Assembly: GCF_030435805.1 (NCBI RefSeq)
Contig: NC_081290.1
Span: 178,809,490-178,873,489, forward strand
Reading direction: 5' to 3'
DNA: 64,000 bases
From: Mustela lutreola
Taxonomy: Eukaryota > Chordata > Mammalia > Carnivora > Mustelidae
Under the pieces are notes generated by a model. That model was given only the letters and a program-made list of their open reading frames with translations. It did no database searches and was not told where the DNA came from. The position numbers were made by a program, and so were the translations under genes. Numbering within the stretch: the stretch's first letter is position 1; every line of letters begins with the position of its first letter. Of the stretch, positions 24,207-36,800 are shown piece after piece.

Positions 24207-24652
24207 TTTTTTTTTTAAATTTTATTTTTTAATTAAGTTTAAAAATTTTTAAATAAACATGCAATGTACTTTTATCCCCAGGGGTACAGGTCTCTGAATC
24301 GCCAGGTTTACACATTTCATAGCACTCACCATAGCACATACACTCCCCAAAGTCCATATCCCCACCACCCTCTCTCCTGACCCCTCTCCCCGCAGCAACC
24401 CTCAGTCTGTTTTTTGAGATTGGGTCTTTTATGGTTTGTCTCCCTCCCAATCCCATCTTCTTTCATTTTTTTCTTTTTCAACCCCCTAAACGCCCCATGT
24501 TGCATCTCCACTTCCTCATATCAGGGAAGTCATATGATAGTTGTCTTTCTCCAATTGACTTATTTCGCTAAGCATAATACCCTCTAGTTCCATCCATGTC
24601 TTTGCAAATGGCAAGATTTCATTTCTTTTGATGGCTGCATAGTAGTCCAGTG

Positions 24653-24686
<34 letters not shown>

Positions 24687-24965
24687 AGTATACACATATA
24701 TATATATCGCATCTTCTTTATCCATTCATCTGTTGATGGACATCTAGGTTCTTTCCATAGTTTGGCTATTGTGGACATTGCTACTGTAAGCATTCGGGTG
24801 CACGTGCCCCTTCAGAGCACCATGTTTGTATCTTTAGGGTATATACCTAGTAGTGCAATTGCTGGGTCATAGGGTAGCTCTATTTTCAGTTTTTTGAGGA
24901 ACCTCCACACTGTTTTCCAGAGTGGTTGCACCCGCTTGCATTCCCACCAACAATGGAGGAGGGGT
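24207..24965 (-). mobile_element. L1 LINE, 5'-truncated, with target-site duplication
   Basis: Starts on plus as poly(T) and carries the carnivoran L1 3' UTR ('ccccaggggtacaggtctc', 'catagcactcaccatagcac') and the end of ORF2. The 16-bp duplication actaaccttccttttt is at 24191-24206 and 24966-24981. ORF2 sense translation gives ...YYAAIKRNEILPFAKTWMEL and a Thr-His microsatellite-coded run. Only about 760 bp of the element was inserted. Confidence 0.95.
24652..24705. repeat. (GT)n / (TA)n microsatellite inside L1 ORF2
   Basis: Alternating GT interrupted by one TTTG unit, then acatatatatata. On the L1 strand it reads as a Thr-His / Tyr-rich repeat. Confidence 0.9.
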
Positions 24966-24981
24966 ACTAACCTTCCTTTTT

Positions 24982-25375
24982 GTACCCCTCCTTCTGCATG
25001 GCATTCTCACCACTCTCTCCCCTGCTTTTTCTTCTAAATCTCTCCCTTTTTTCTCATTAATCAAAAATGCATACTGAAGCATGTTTCTACTCTTGCATCC
25101 CGTGATTGAATAATTAGTAATAATCTGGTTGCTAGTCATAAGTTTCAGAGTGGACAAGTAACAGATTTTATCATATTTTCTTCAACACAAAAAGCCCCTG
25201 AAAACCCCAAGTAATTTCTTTACTAATTTTGGTGGACCCTTAGTTGCCATCATCCTACTATGTATTTCTCCTAAAAAGAAACAAAAGTTCTCCTTTATCC
25301 ATTACTATTTGAGGTTAAACTTCAACATCTCATAAATTAAGGGGATGTATATATGTGTTTAAAAGGTTGATTTTC
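24982..25375. other. Intergenic, nothing recognised
   Basis: Short AT-rich stretch between L1 and an old SINE. Confidence 0.4.
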
Positions 25376-25469
25376 TTTTAAGTAATCTCTCCACCCAACA
25401 TGGGGCTCGAACTCACAACCCCGAGATCGAGGGTTGCACACTCCACTGACTGAACCAGCCAGGTGCCCC
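25376..25469 (-). mobile_element. Old diverged Can-SINE
   Basis: Contains 'atggggctcgaactcacaac', 'cccgagatcgagggttgcac' and 'gaaccagccaggtgcccc' in reverse orientation. Confidence 0.85.
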
Positions 25470-26449
25470 AAAAAGCTGACTTTTAATAAGAAAAACCTGC
25501 TTTACTTTTGTTGTACTGAGTTTTTGCCTATGTTTCCATTTGTTTTTTTTTCCACGTTGATTAAAGTGCAGTAAAGTGTGCCTCCTATCATGTGTGTCCC
25601 AGTGCTAGAGAACATTCTCATGCATCTTGGGCATTAATAGTTAGGCCCTCCCTTCTCCTTGCAGGGTGAGAGGGGTTTTATTTTAATCGAATTTGGAAAT
25701 GGTGTCAGAATACAAGGTTTCATTACTATAGCAACAGGGAATAATGGAAAGACTAAATGTCAGACACATTCCAGGTTGTCATAGTAACAATCAGTTGCTT
25801 TCCCAAATATGTTTACTGTTCCCTTCTGGTCAGTTTTTAAAATGTACTCGTCAGTATGAATGCTCAAAAAGGGGAGAAAAAGTTCAAAGTCATTTAAGAA
25901 AGAAAGAATCCCTTCAAGAGATGAAAGCAATTTGCTTTACTCTCTATTATTTAATAAGAAGTCCACAGAGTCTACAAAAAGGCTATATATGGGAAGTAGA
26001 AATTCTCATTTCTGTTCAAATGAGCGTTCCTTTTATTTGCAGTCAGGGAAATTGAAGTGTGGAGTTTAAGGCATGTCTGTATTATCATTTCATGCTATTT
26101 CAAACCATTTTTTCTGAGCTCCTGAAAATAGTGAATTCTGCCCCCATCGAAATGGAAAACTTTTCTTCTGAGTGGCAGCCCTTGAGGGCCTGCCCCTGCC
26201 AGGGAAAGCAGGCGAGGTCAGAAAAGCAGGCAGTGGTTGATGCCAGCCCCTTGATTACCTTCCTGCACTTTCCAGCAGCCTCTTCCCCTTCGTCCATCCC
26301 CTCCTGGACAAATCATTCTCCTAGTAACTTATCAGGCCCCCCCCCATCCCACAACTGACCAGTGACCTTGATCTCTGCCTTTCTGTTCCTCTTCCCCTGA
26401 TTACTTCCACCAGAGTGGGGAGAACATGAGCCATGGTCACTGTCACGTT

Positions 26450-26515
26450 TGAAAATGCTGTTCCTAGTACAGTGCCTGGCTCATAGTAGGATATAATAAA
26501 TCTTAATTGAGTGAA
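26450..26515 (+). repeat. L2 3' terminal fragment
   Basis: 'cctagtacagtgcctggctc' then 'atagtaggatataataaatc' and 'gagtgaatgag', the classical L2 end. Confidence 0.75.
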
Positions 26516-26993
26516 TGAGCTTCCATCAAATGATATCCTTTGTTTAGGTGTGTGTGATTTTTCTGGTATACTTTTTTTAATTAAATATTTTTATTAACAT
26601 ATAATGTATTATTTGCCCCAGGGGTACAGGTCTGTGAATTGTCAGGCTTACACACTTTACAGCACTCACCATAGCACATACCCTCCCCAATGTCCATAAC
26701 CCAGCCATTCTCTCCCTACCCTCCCCCCACCTCTCAGCAACCCTCAGTTTGTTTTGTGAGATTAGGAGTCTCTTATGGTTTCTCTCCCTTCTAATCCCAT
26801 CTTGTTTCATTTTTTCCTTCCCTACCCACCAAACCCTCCACTCTGCCTCTCAAATTCCTCATATCAGGGAGATCATATGATAATTGTCTTTCTTGGATTC
26901 ACTTATTTCGCTCAGCATAATGCCCTTTTAGTTCCATCCACATCGTTGCAAATGGCAAGATTTCATTTCTTTTGATGGCTGCATAGTATTCCA

Positions 26994-26999
26994 CTGTGT

Positions 27000-27032
<33 letters not shown>
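26994..27032. repeat. (GT)n microsatellite inside L1 ORF2
   Basis: About 17-18 GT units with one ATG interruption, at the same ORF2 position as the microsatellite in the truncated L1 at 24.6 kb. Confidence 0.92.
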
Positions 27033-27034
<2 letters not shown>

Positions 27035-27139
27035 CATGCATGTGCACACCTTCTTTATCCATTCATCTGTGGTTGGACATCTTGGTTCTTTCTGTCGTTT
27101 GGCTGTTGTGGACATTGCTGCTATAAATATTTGTGTGCA

Positions 27140-30100
27140 TGTGCCCCTTCATATCACTACATTTATAACTTTAGGGTAAATACCCGGTAGTGCAATTGCT
27201 GGGTCATAGGGTAGCTCTGTTTTCAACATTTTGAGAAACCTCCATACTGTTTTCCAGAGTAGCTGCACCAGCTTGCATTCCCACCAACAGTGAAGGAGGG
27301 TTCCCCTTTCTCTGCATCCTCTCCAACATCTGTCGTTTCCTGATTTGTTAATTTTAGCCATTCTGACTGGTGTGATGTGGTCTCATTGTGGTTTTGATTT
27401 GTATTTCCCTGATTTCCAGTGATGTGGAGCACTTTTTCATGTGTCTGTTGGCCATCTGGGTGTCCTCTTTGCAGAAATGTCTGTTCATGTCTTCTGCCCA
27501 TTTCTTGATTGGATTATTTGTTCTTTGGGTGTCGAGTTTCATAAATTCATTATAGATTTTGGATACTAGCCCTTTCTCTAATATGTCATTTGCGAATATC
27601 TTCTCCCATTCTGTCAGTTGTCTTTGGTTTTGTTGACTGTTTCCTTTGCTGTGCAAAAGCTTTTGATCTTGATGAAGTCCCAATAGTTAATTTTTGCCCT
27701 TGCTTCCCTTCCTTTGGCGATGTTCCTAGGAAGAAGTCAGTGTGGCTAAGGTCGAAGAGTTTCCTGCCTATGTTCTCCTCAAGGATTTTGATGGAGTCCT
27801 GTCCACATTGAGGTCTTTCATCCATTTTGAGTCTATTTTTGTATGTGGTATTAGGAAATGGTTCAGTTTCATTCTTCTGCATATGGTGTCCAATTATCCC
27901 AACACCATTTGTCAAAGAGACTGTCTTTTACCATTGGACATTCTTTCCTGCTTTGTTGAAGAGTAGTTGACTATAGAGTTGAGGGTCCTTTTCTGGGCTC
28001 TCTATGTTGTTCCATTGATCTTTGTGTCCATTTTGTGCCAGTGCCATACTACCTTGATGATTACAGCTTGGTAATAAACCTTGAAGTCTGGAATTGTGAT
28101 GCCACCAACTTTGGCTTTCTTTTTCAACATTCCTGTGGCTATTTGAGGTCTTTTCTGATTCCATATAAATTTTAGAATTGTTTGTTCCATTTCTTTGAAA
28201 AAAATGGATGGTATTTTGATAGGGATTGCATTAAATATGTAGATTGCTCTGGTAGTATAGATATTTGCACACTATTTGTTCTTCCAATCCATGAGGATGG
28301 AACATTTTCCCATTTCTTTGTGTCTTCCTCAATTTCTTTCTTAAGTACTTTATAGTTTTATGAGTACAGATTCTTTGCCTCTTTGGTTAGGTTTATTCCT
28401 AGGTATCTTATGGCTTTGGGTGCAATTGTAAATGGGATTGACTCCTTAATTTCTCTTTCTTCTGTCTTGCTGTTGGTATATAGAAATGCACCTGATTTCT
28501 GTGCATTGATTTTATATCGTGACACTTTACTGAATTCCTGTATGAGTTCTAGTAGATTTGGAGTGGAATATTTTGGGTTTTCCACATAAAGTATCATATC
28601 ATCTGCAAAGAGTGAGAGTTTGATTTCTTTTTCGCTGATTCAGATGTCTTTTATTTCTTTTTGTTGTTTGATTGCCGAGACTAGGACTTCTAGTACTATG
28701 TTGAATAGCAGTGGTGATAGTAGACATCCCTGTCGTGTTCTTGACCTTAGAGGAAAAGCTCTCAGTTTTTTCCCATTGAGAATGATATTTGCTCTGGGTT
28801 TTTCATAGACAGCTTTGATGATATTGAGGTATATACTCTCTATGCCTCCATTGTGAAGAGTTTTGATCAAGAAAGGATGCTGTACTTTGTCAGATGCTTT
28901 TTCAGCATCTATTGAGAGGATCATATGGTTCTTGTTCTTTCTTTTATTAATTTATTGTACAACATTGATTGATTTGTGGATGTGAACCAACCTTACAGCC
29001 AAGGAATAAATCCCACTTGGTTGTGGTGAGTAATCCTTTAATGTACTGTTGGATCCTATTGGCTTGTATTTTGGTGAGCATTTTCACATCTGTGTTCATC
29101 AAGGATATTGTTCTATAATTCTCCTTTTTGATGGGGTCTTTTTCTGGTTTTGAGTTCAAGATAATGCTGGCCTCATAAAATGAGTTTGGAAATTTTTCCT
29201 CCATTTCTATTTTTTGGAATAGTTTCAGGAGAATAGGTTTTAGTTCTTCTTTAAATGTTTGGTAGAATTCCCTTGGGAAGCCATCTGGCCCTGGGCTCTT
29301 GTTTGTTGGGAGGTTTTTTGATGACTGCTTCAGTCTCCTTACTGGTTCCAGGTTTGTTTGGGTTTTCCATTTCTTACTGGTTCAGTTTTGGTAGTTTATA
29401 CTTCTCTAGGAATGCATCCATTTCTTCCAGATTGTCAAATTTGCTGGTATATAGTTGCTCATAATATATTCTTATAATTCTTTGTATTTCTTTGGTGTTG
29501 GTTGGGATCTCTCCTCTTTCATTCATAATTTTATTTATTTGGGTCTTTTCTCTTTTCTTTTTGATAAGTTTGGCCAGGGGTTTATCAATCTTATTAATTC
29601 TTTCAAAGAACCAGCTCCTAGTTTTGTTGATCTGTTCTACTGTTCTTTTGGCTTCTATTACATTAATTTCTGCTCTGATCTTTATGGTTTCTCTTCTCCT
29701 CTGGGTTTAGGCTTTCTTTCCTATTCTTTCTCCAGCTCCTTTAGGTGCAGGGTTAGGTTGTGTACTTGATACCTTTCTTGTTCCTTGAGAAAGGCTTGCA
29801 TTGCTCTATACTTTCCTCTCAGGACTGCCTTTGCTGTGTCCCACAGATTTTGAACAGTTGTGTTTTCATTTTCATTGTTTTCCATGAATTTTTTCAATTT
29901 TTCTTTAATTTCCTGTTTGACCCATTCGTTCTTTAGTGGGCTGCACTTTAGCCTCCATGTATTTGAGTTCTTTTCAACTTTCCTCATGTGATTGAATTCT
30001 AGCTTCAGAGCATTGTGGTATCAAAATGTGCAGAGAATGATCCCAACCTTTTAGTACCAGTTGAGACTTGATTTATGACCCAGGATGTGATCTATTCTGG

Positions 30101-30910
30101 AGAATGTTCCATGTGCACTAGAGAAGAGTGTATATTCTGTTGCTTTAGGATGGAATGTTCTGAATATATCTGTGATGTCCATTGGTCCAGTGTTTCATTT
30201 AAAATCTTTTTTTCCTTGTTGATCTTCTGCTTGGATAATCTGTCCATTTCAGTGAGGGGAGTGTTAAAGTCTCCTACTACTGTTGTATTATTGTTGATGT
30301 GTTTCTTTGATTTTTGTTATTAATTGGTTTATATATTTGGCTGCTTCCATGTCAGGGGCGTAGATATTTAAAATTGTTAGATCTTCTTGTTGGACAGACC
30401 CTTTGAGTATGATATGGTGTCCTTCCTCATCTCTTATTATAGTCTTTGGCTTAAAATTTAATTGATCTGATATAAGGATGGCCACCCCAGCTTTCTTTTG
30501 ATGCCCATTAGCATGGTAAATTGTTTTCCACCCCCTTACTTTAAATCTGGAGTTTTCTTTGGATCTCAAATGAGTTTCTTATAGATAGTATATTGATGGG
30601 TTTTAGCTTTTTTTTTTTAAGATTTTATTTATTTATTTGACAGAGAGAAATCACAAGCAGTCAGAGAGGCAGGCAGAGAGAGAGAGAGAGGAGGAAGCAG
30701 GTTCCCTGCTGAGCAGAGAGCCCCATGCGTGACTCGATCCCAGGACCCTGAGATCATGACCTGAGCCTAAGGCAGCGGCTTAACCCACTGAGCCACCCAG
30801 GCGCCTGGGTTTTAGCTTTTTATGCATTCTGATACCCCTTGTCTTTTGATTGGGGCATTTAACCCATTTACATTCAGGGTAACTACTGAAAGATATGAAT
30901 TTAGTGCCAT
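27140..30910 (-). pseudogene. L1 ORF2 (endonuclease / reverse transcriptase), broken
   Basis: The N-terminal endonuclease begins near 30900 with VVTLNVNGLNAPIKRQG, and continues after the SINE insertion with GWKTIYHANGHQKKAGVAILISD...LNIYAPD (30569-30288). The reverse transcriptase shows [23 protein letters not shown] (28924 downward), [18 protein letters not shown], and [15 protein letters not shown] (about 28615-28570). The C-terminal zinc-knuckle-like part [22 protein letters not shown]...WKTV is at 27361-27149; the tail containing the Thr-His run lies further left. The frame changes many times, so no full protein is made. Confidence 0.92.
30613..30806 (-). mobile_element. Can-SINE inserted in L1 ORF2 endonuclease
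   Basis: Canonical reverse SINE. The 15-bp duplication gggttttagcttttt is at 30598-30612 and 30807-30821. It is younger than the L1 and splits the endonuclease domain between the QG..SECIKK part and the RSKENSRFKVRGW part. Confidence 0.96.
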
Positions 30911-30984
30911 TGTAATGCCTGTAAGGTGACTGTTACTGTATATTGTCTCTGTTCCTTCCTGATCTTCTACTTTGAGGCTCTCTC

Positions 30985-31950
30985 TTTGCTTAGAGCACCC
31001 CTTTCAACATTTCCTCTAGGGCTGGTTTGGTGTTTGCAAATTCTTTTAATTTTTGTTTGTCCTGGAAGCTTTGTATCTCTTCTTCTATTTTCAATGTTAG
31101 CCTAGCTGGATATAGTATTTTTGGCTGCATATTTTTCTCATTTAGTGCTCTGAATATATCATGCCAGTTCTTTCAGACCTGCCAGGTCTCTGTAGAAAGT
31201 CTGCTGCCAGTCTAATATTTTTATCATTGTATGTTACAGACGTCTTCTCCTGAGCTGCTTTAAGGATTTTCTCTTTGGCACTAAGACTTGTAAGTTTTAC
31301 TATTAGATGATGGGGTGTGGACCTATTTTTATTGATTTTCAGGGCAGTTCTCTATGCCTCCTGGATTTTGATGCTTGTTCGCTTTGCCATATTAGGGAAA
31401 TTCTCTACTATAATTTGCTTCAATATATGTTTTGCCCCTCTCTGTTGTTCTTCTCCTTCTGGAATCCCAATTCTAATATTGTTTTGTATTATGATATCAC
31501 TTATCTCTTGAATTCTCCCCTTGTGGTCCAGGAGTTGTTTATCTCTCTTTTTCTCAGCTTCTTTATTCTCCATCATTTTGTCTTCTATATCACTAATTCT
31601 CTCTTCTGCCTCATTTATCCTAGCAGTAAGAGCCTCCATTTATTGACTGCACCTCATTGACAGCTTTGTAAATTTCAACTTGGTTAGACTTTAGTTCTTT
31701 TATTCCTCCAGAAAGGATTTTATTCCTCCAGAAAGGATTTTATTTCTCCAGAAAGGGTTTCTCTAATATCTTCCATGCCTCTTTTGAGCCCAGCTAGCAC
31801 CTTGAGAATAGTTGTTCTGAACTCTAGTTCTGACATATTACCAATGTCCTTATTGTTTAGGTCCCTAGCTGTCAGTACTGCCTCATGTTCTTTTTTTTTT
31901 TTTTGGTGAGTTTTTCTGCCTTGTAATTTCATCAAGATAAGAATGAATGA
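30985..31950 (-). pseudogene. L1 ORF1 (RNA-binding chaperone), broken
   Basis: The N-terminal part has KLQGRKTHQKKKKEHEAV and the coiled-coil start ELEFRTTILKVLAGLKRGMEDIRE (31935-31770). The middle has AEERISDIEDKMMENKEAEKKRDKQL, then RIGIPEGEEQQRGAKHILKQII (31639-31352). The C-terminal signature LKEFANTKPALEEMLKGVL ends near 30990. Three 20-bp tandem copies at 31701-31760 disrupt the frame between the first two parts. Confidence 0.88.
31701..31760. repeat. 20-bp tandem repeat, three copies, in L1 ORF1
   Basis: Unit tattcctccagaaaggattt at 31701-31720 and 31721-31740 (identical); a third copy with two changes is at 31741-31760. Confidence 0.95.
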
Positions 31951-33379
31951 ATGAGAGAATAAAATACTGAAAGGGTAGCAAAGATCTCAGAAAAATGTAC
32001 ACTAACCAAATCAGAAGAGATCCAAAACCGGGGGGAGAAGAAAGGAGGAAAAAAGAAATTAAAAAAATATATATATATACATACATACATATATATATTA
32101 GACTGGTGAATATAACAGGGCCACCCACTTGATTTTGGGTGTATTTTGGTCTCTTAGAAGAAACTACCTCCCAAAATTTTAAAGAAAAAAAAACTTACAT
32201 ATATACAAAAATAAGGGTAAACTTGATCAAGGGATGGAATATGTCTGTAAGATGAAAATTTAAAAAAATATTCTAGAAAAGGAATTGATAAGTTGGTTTG
32301 ATGATGAAAAAAAAAAAGAGAGAGAGAGAGATGGGAATGTGCTCAGGCTGGAGACTAGAACAAAGCCTTGTGCTAGATTAGGGTATATTTTGATCTATTA
32401 GAAGGAATTTTATCCCAAAATTTTTTAGAAAAAAATCCTATATGTATACAAAATATAAATTAAATAAAATGAAGGGATAAATTATGACTATAACAATGAA
32501 GGTTTAAGAAGACTTTTTTAGGCAGGTATTATTAAGATAAACTTGTCTTCGTTCCTCTTTTAATGTTTTTTAACAAGTTAAAAAATAGAATAAGAAAAAA
32601 AATTTAAAACACTTTATCTTTGGAAGATTAAAGGATCATGGGGAAAAAGCCATGAATTCTGTGCACTGCTTTTCTCTAACTCTGGAGTTCCATAGTTCTC
32701 ATCAATTGGTGAACTTGGTCTTGGCTGGATGTCCTTGCTGATCATCTGTGGGAGGGGCCTGTTGGAGTGATTCTCACACATCTTTGTCCCAGTGGGAATC
32801 ACACCGCCCTTGTCAGGGGCCGGGCTAAGTAATCTGCACGGGTTCGCTCTAGGGAGCTTTTGTTCCCTGATCGCTTTCCTTATGGCTTTGGAGGATGGGA
32901 ATGAAGATGGCGGCCGCCCAGTGTCCCACCGGAGGAGCCGAGAGCTTGGCCCCACTCCTCAGTGCGCCCTCAGAGAAAAGCCGTCAATCCCTCCATCTCC
33001 CTGGTCTCTGGCTGGGCTCTGTGCTCACCTGGCCTGTGAGTGAGTTTCTGTCTCTGGCGCACGGCCCTGTTTGGAGTCTCCAGACCCATCAGATTCCTGC
33101 TGTGCTGCTCCTCCTGGGGAAGGAAGGTGAGTCTCCCTGGATCTGCCACATGTGGGGTCCCTACTCAAAAAGCAGTGGGCTAAAAAAAAAAAAAAAAAGC
33201 AGTGGGCTGACTGTGCCTCAGATCATGGTTTAAGGTAACCCTAATCTGAAAGCTCACTCCTTGGCTCCGTCTCTGCAGCTGGCTTCCTGGTTTTGATACC
33301 TGGGAGCTCTGCCGCACACAGACACCCCCAATCTTTCTGTGACCCCACAGGACTTGAGATGACATGGTCTCTGTGAGCG

Positions 33380-33399
33380 CCCCCCCCCCCCCCCCCCCC
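33380..33399. repeat. Poly(C) run of 20 in L1 5' UTR
   Basis: Uninterrupted cytosines following 'gtgagcg'. Confidence 0.95.
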
Positions 33400-33728
33400 G
33401 TCTTAGCTTCTGGAGCAATGTCCCTTAGTGGAGCAGACTTCTAAAAGTTCTGGTTTTGTGCTCTACTGTTCTACCACTTGCTGGGAGCCGGTCCTTCCCT
33501 GTGCTGTCTTCCTGTTGCTTTGGATTCATTTCTCTGCATGTCCTACCTTCCAGAAAGTGGTCGATTTTCTGTTCCTAAAATTGCTGCTCTTCTTTTCTTC
33601 TATCTCTTGTTGAGTTTGTAGGTGTTTGGAATGGTTTGATATCTATCTAGCTGAACTCCTGGGATCTGATGTCATTTCAGTCTGCTACTACTCTGCTATC
33701 TTCCCTCTCTTAGGTGTGTGTGGTTTTT

Positions 33729-33885
33729 GTTTTTGTTTTTGTTTGTTTGAGAGAGAATCTCTCCAAGAGATTCTCTTGAAGAGAGAATCCCAAGCTGACA
33801 CCCCTCTGAGTGCAGAGCTCTATCCCATGCTCTGAATTGAAACCAAGAGTCAGATGCTTAACGGCCTGAGCCACCCAGATATTCC
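33729..33885 (-). mobile_element. Old diverged Can-SINE adjoining the L1
   Basis: (GTTTTT)n-type tail, 'gtttgtttgagagagaatct', then 'gagtgcagagctctatccca', 'gagtcagatgcttaacggcc' and 'tgagccacccaga'. The full-length L1 appears to have landed in or beside its T-rich tail. Confidence 0.75.
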
Positions 33886-36800
33886 TTTTGAGGTACTTCT
33901 GAGACTCTTTACTAAGTGACCAAGACATCCAATTTGAAGTAATGTGTGAATAGACACAGTGGTCCAGGGGTCACTCTTCTCAGTATCAGCTACTTCAGAA
34001 GTGACGACCTTTAGGTTCATTTAGGAGGGGACTTTGTGAAGTCCAGTCACATTTATGCTACAGAAGCAATGTGCTAAGTGGTAGTTAAGTTTTGGGGTGA
34101 CCAGCAAAAATGCCTGTGAGGCCAGCTGTGCCTCAGCTGGGAAAATAACAGTACCACTTCCATAATTCTCAGTCTCTCTCATAATTTTGTTTTGGTTGTT
34201 CGAATTTCACTTCCGTTTCTATCTCAGGATTTCAGTTCATCTCCACTGGCCATAATGACAGTTCTGGCAACAGAAAATATTCTTAGATACCAGAGAGGGG
34301 CTGGCTCACAGTACTTCTGTGGAGGCAGGAGCATGTACGCATTGTCAGAACATGTGGATATATCACTGTACGTGGCAGGATGGGCTGTCCAAGTGTGGTT
34401 AAGGATCCTTGGTCATGGGATGGATGAGGGAATTATTCTGGATTGTCTTGGTGTGCCCAACTTAATTATAGCAGTCTTTATAAGTAATGGAGTGGGGAGG
34501 AGTGTGTCAGAGGGATTGCATGTGAGCAGATGGCCATCCACTGCTGACCTTGAAGAGGAAAAGGGAACCAGGAGCTGAGGAACCCTTGAGAATCTAGAAA
34601 AGCAAGGAATTGGATTTTAACCCAGTGACTATGGTTTTGGAATTCTGAACTCCAGAACCCTAAGAGGATAAATTTGGGTTGTCTTAAACCATCACCTTTG
34701 TGTTGTTAGAGCAGCCTTTGGAAACTAATTCACCTCCCGTATCTACATAACAGAAGTGAGCTTTACTAGAGCAATGGCTGGGAGATGCTTTTGATTTGTC
34801 CCAGAAAATTTCCATTTAAAAACTTTTCCCTCACCCACTACAGCTTCTGTACTATCTAGTGAGCAGAAGAACTCCACCATCATATTGAACATATACAAAA
34901 TAACTATAGAAAGGAGAATCAGCCATCATTAAAACACCAAAACACCATCAATGAAAGTAAAAATTCTGCAGATAATTAGAGCAATCAAAAACCACAGCCA
35001 AGTCAAACCAACACATAAGATTCAATAATTACAACTTCTCCTCTAGGAAGTTTGGGGGTTCCAGTGAGGATCCTTTGCCCACACACACAGAGGACGTGTG
35101 CAGTGTGGTGAAGTCAGCCGCCCATGACCTCATGATGTGCTCATTTTGGTTGATGAACTTCCAATTTTATTAACCTTTAATAACTCACTATGTAGGTGAC
35201 TCAGATCTTGCCCTTGTCCATACAAAAAAGTAGAGCCTTTGAGCCACTAAGAACTGAGAAACAGCCCTGGGTTTGGGAATGCCTCAAAGACCAACAGTAA
35301 GAGACCAAGTTTTGAGAAATGGCTCACAGTCATTCTTCCTGCAAGTTTCGTTTAATGAACTGGAGAGGGCACGTCCATCCTGTGCGGAAGATGAACAGCT
35401 CTAGAGAGGGTTGAGGGGAGGTGAAAGAAAAGAATTTCCAAGTTTGGTTCCTGAGAGATGACTCCATTTATGACATAGATCGCTGTACACTGGTTGTTTT
35501 TCTTGCAACACCTTCATTTGAACTTTGTTTTGCATTCATCCATACATGTTTCAAAATGTGTTTCTGGAAGGAGTACGTACTATCACACCTCACACAAGTA
35601 ACGAGTTTTGCCATCTAATCTAGGCATTGCAGTTAACCCACCAGGTAAAAATAACATGGTTGTCATGTTATCTTTTTGAAAAAGATATCTTTTAGAAAAC
35701 GGATACCTGATGTTCCAAATGTTAACATGGGAGCCATCGAATCCCAGAAGTGGAAGGTCCCTGTAGAGACGGAGATCAAATCCTTGAATGTTTCCGTGTC
35801 CCAGCATCACAAAGAATTTCCTGTCTTCCCGGTTTGTTTAGTTAATTCTCATCATGGGATTTTAAGCTTCTTCATGCCTTGGTCCTTTGGGATACTCTCA
35901 TGATCTCTTTCAAATTGTGACATACAGTATTCTAGATAGGAAATGAGGTGTCCCCAATAGCACCGTAACCAAACCATCTGCTGTTTTTCTCTTTCAACTG
36001 CCACATTTATTCCACAAAAATGTGTTGGGGATTGACCATGTGAACACACAAACAAAAATCTGTCCTCGTGGACATACACCCCCCCCCGCTCCCGGACCTG
36101 TGTCACTGACTTAGATACGTACAAGTCCTGAATTTGCTTTGAATTTATTTAAAATTGACTCAGCCCGATTTCTGTCAGTTTCATGCCCCAGTAAGTGGCT
36201 GATTGTCAGCGAGGTGCTTGCGTCTGTTCCACATAGAAGATATTTTGAAAGTTTCCTTAGCTTACCATGTGTAAGAGCTGCTGTTCTATCACAGTAAAAA
36301 GATCTCTAAATGAAAACATTTTTATCCACTTTTTATGTTTTGTGCTTTTTTTTGGTCATTCAACTTGCAATTTTTTTTCTATTTCCTTATTTTCCCTGTA
36401 AACAATAATATCAAATACAAATGAACAGAAGTTTGGTAAGGTTTCTTAGAAAACAAAGTAACAACAAAAACCCAAAAGACACAACCTCAGCACTGGGAGA
36501 GTAAGTAAGGAAAAGAAGAAATGATACACAAATGCTAGAACCTCACAATGGTGTTGTATCCCCTTGCCAAAGTGACAGCCACACACCACAGAGGACGGAT
36601 ATTAAGAAGCAAAGCTCCCGGCTCTCTCTGTATTGGCCGCTTGATTACCTTTGTTTCCATTCATGCATGTGGACTGTGGACATTTATTTTAAATTATGCC
36701 ATAAAGAAAGCCAAACATGATTTTTGTTTTGTGCAGAAAACAAAATGGTTTTTGCAGCCTCAGTGACTAAAGTAATAACTGTTATTTCAAGACACTTTTC

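Larger units (their letters stand above)
26563..33709 (-). mobile_element. Full-length L1 LINE (decayed) with target-site duplication
   Basis: About 7.1 kb including a nested SINE. From the right: 5' UTR (about 31.95-33.71 kb), ORF1, ORF2, 3' UTR and A-tail (poly(T) at 26573). The duplication ttaggtgtgtgtgRttttt is at 26544-26562 and 33710-33728, so the whole element arrived in one event. Coding parts are broken by several stops and frame changes. Some key ORF2 residues survive, including FADD of the reverse transcriptase near 28600-28615. Confidence 0.93.

Noticed and set aside
34192-34578. 128-codon plus-strand frame
   Set aside because: Somewhat mixed composition, but no domain, no splice context and no conserved neighbour; not enough to call a gene.
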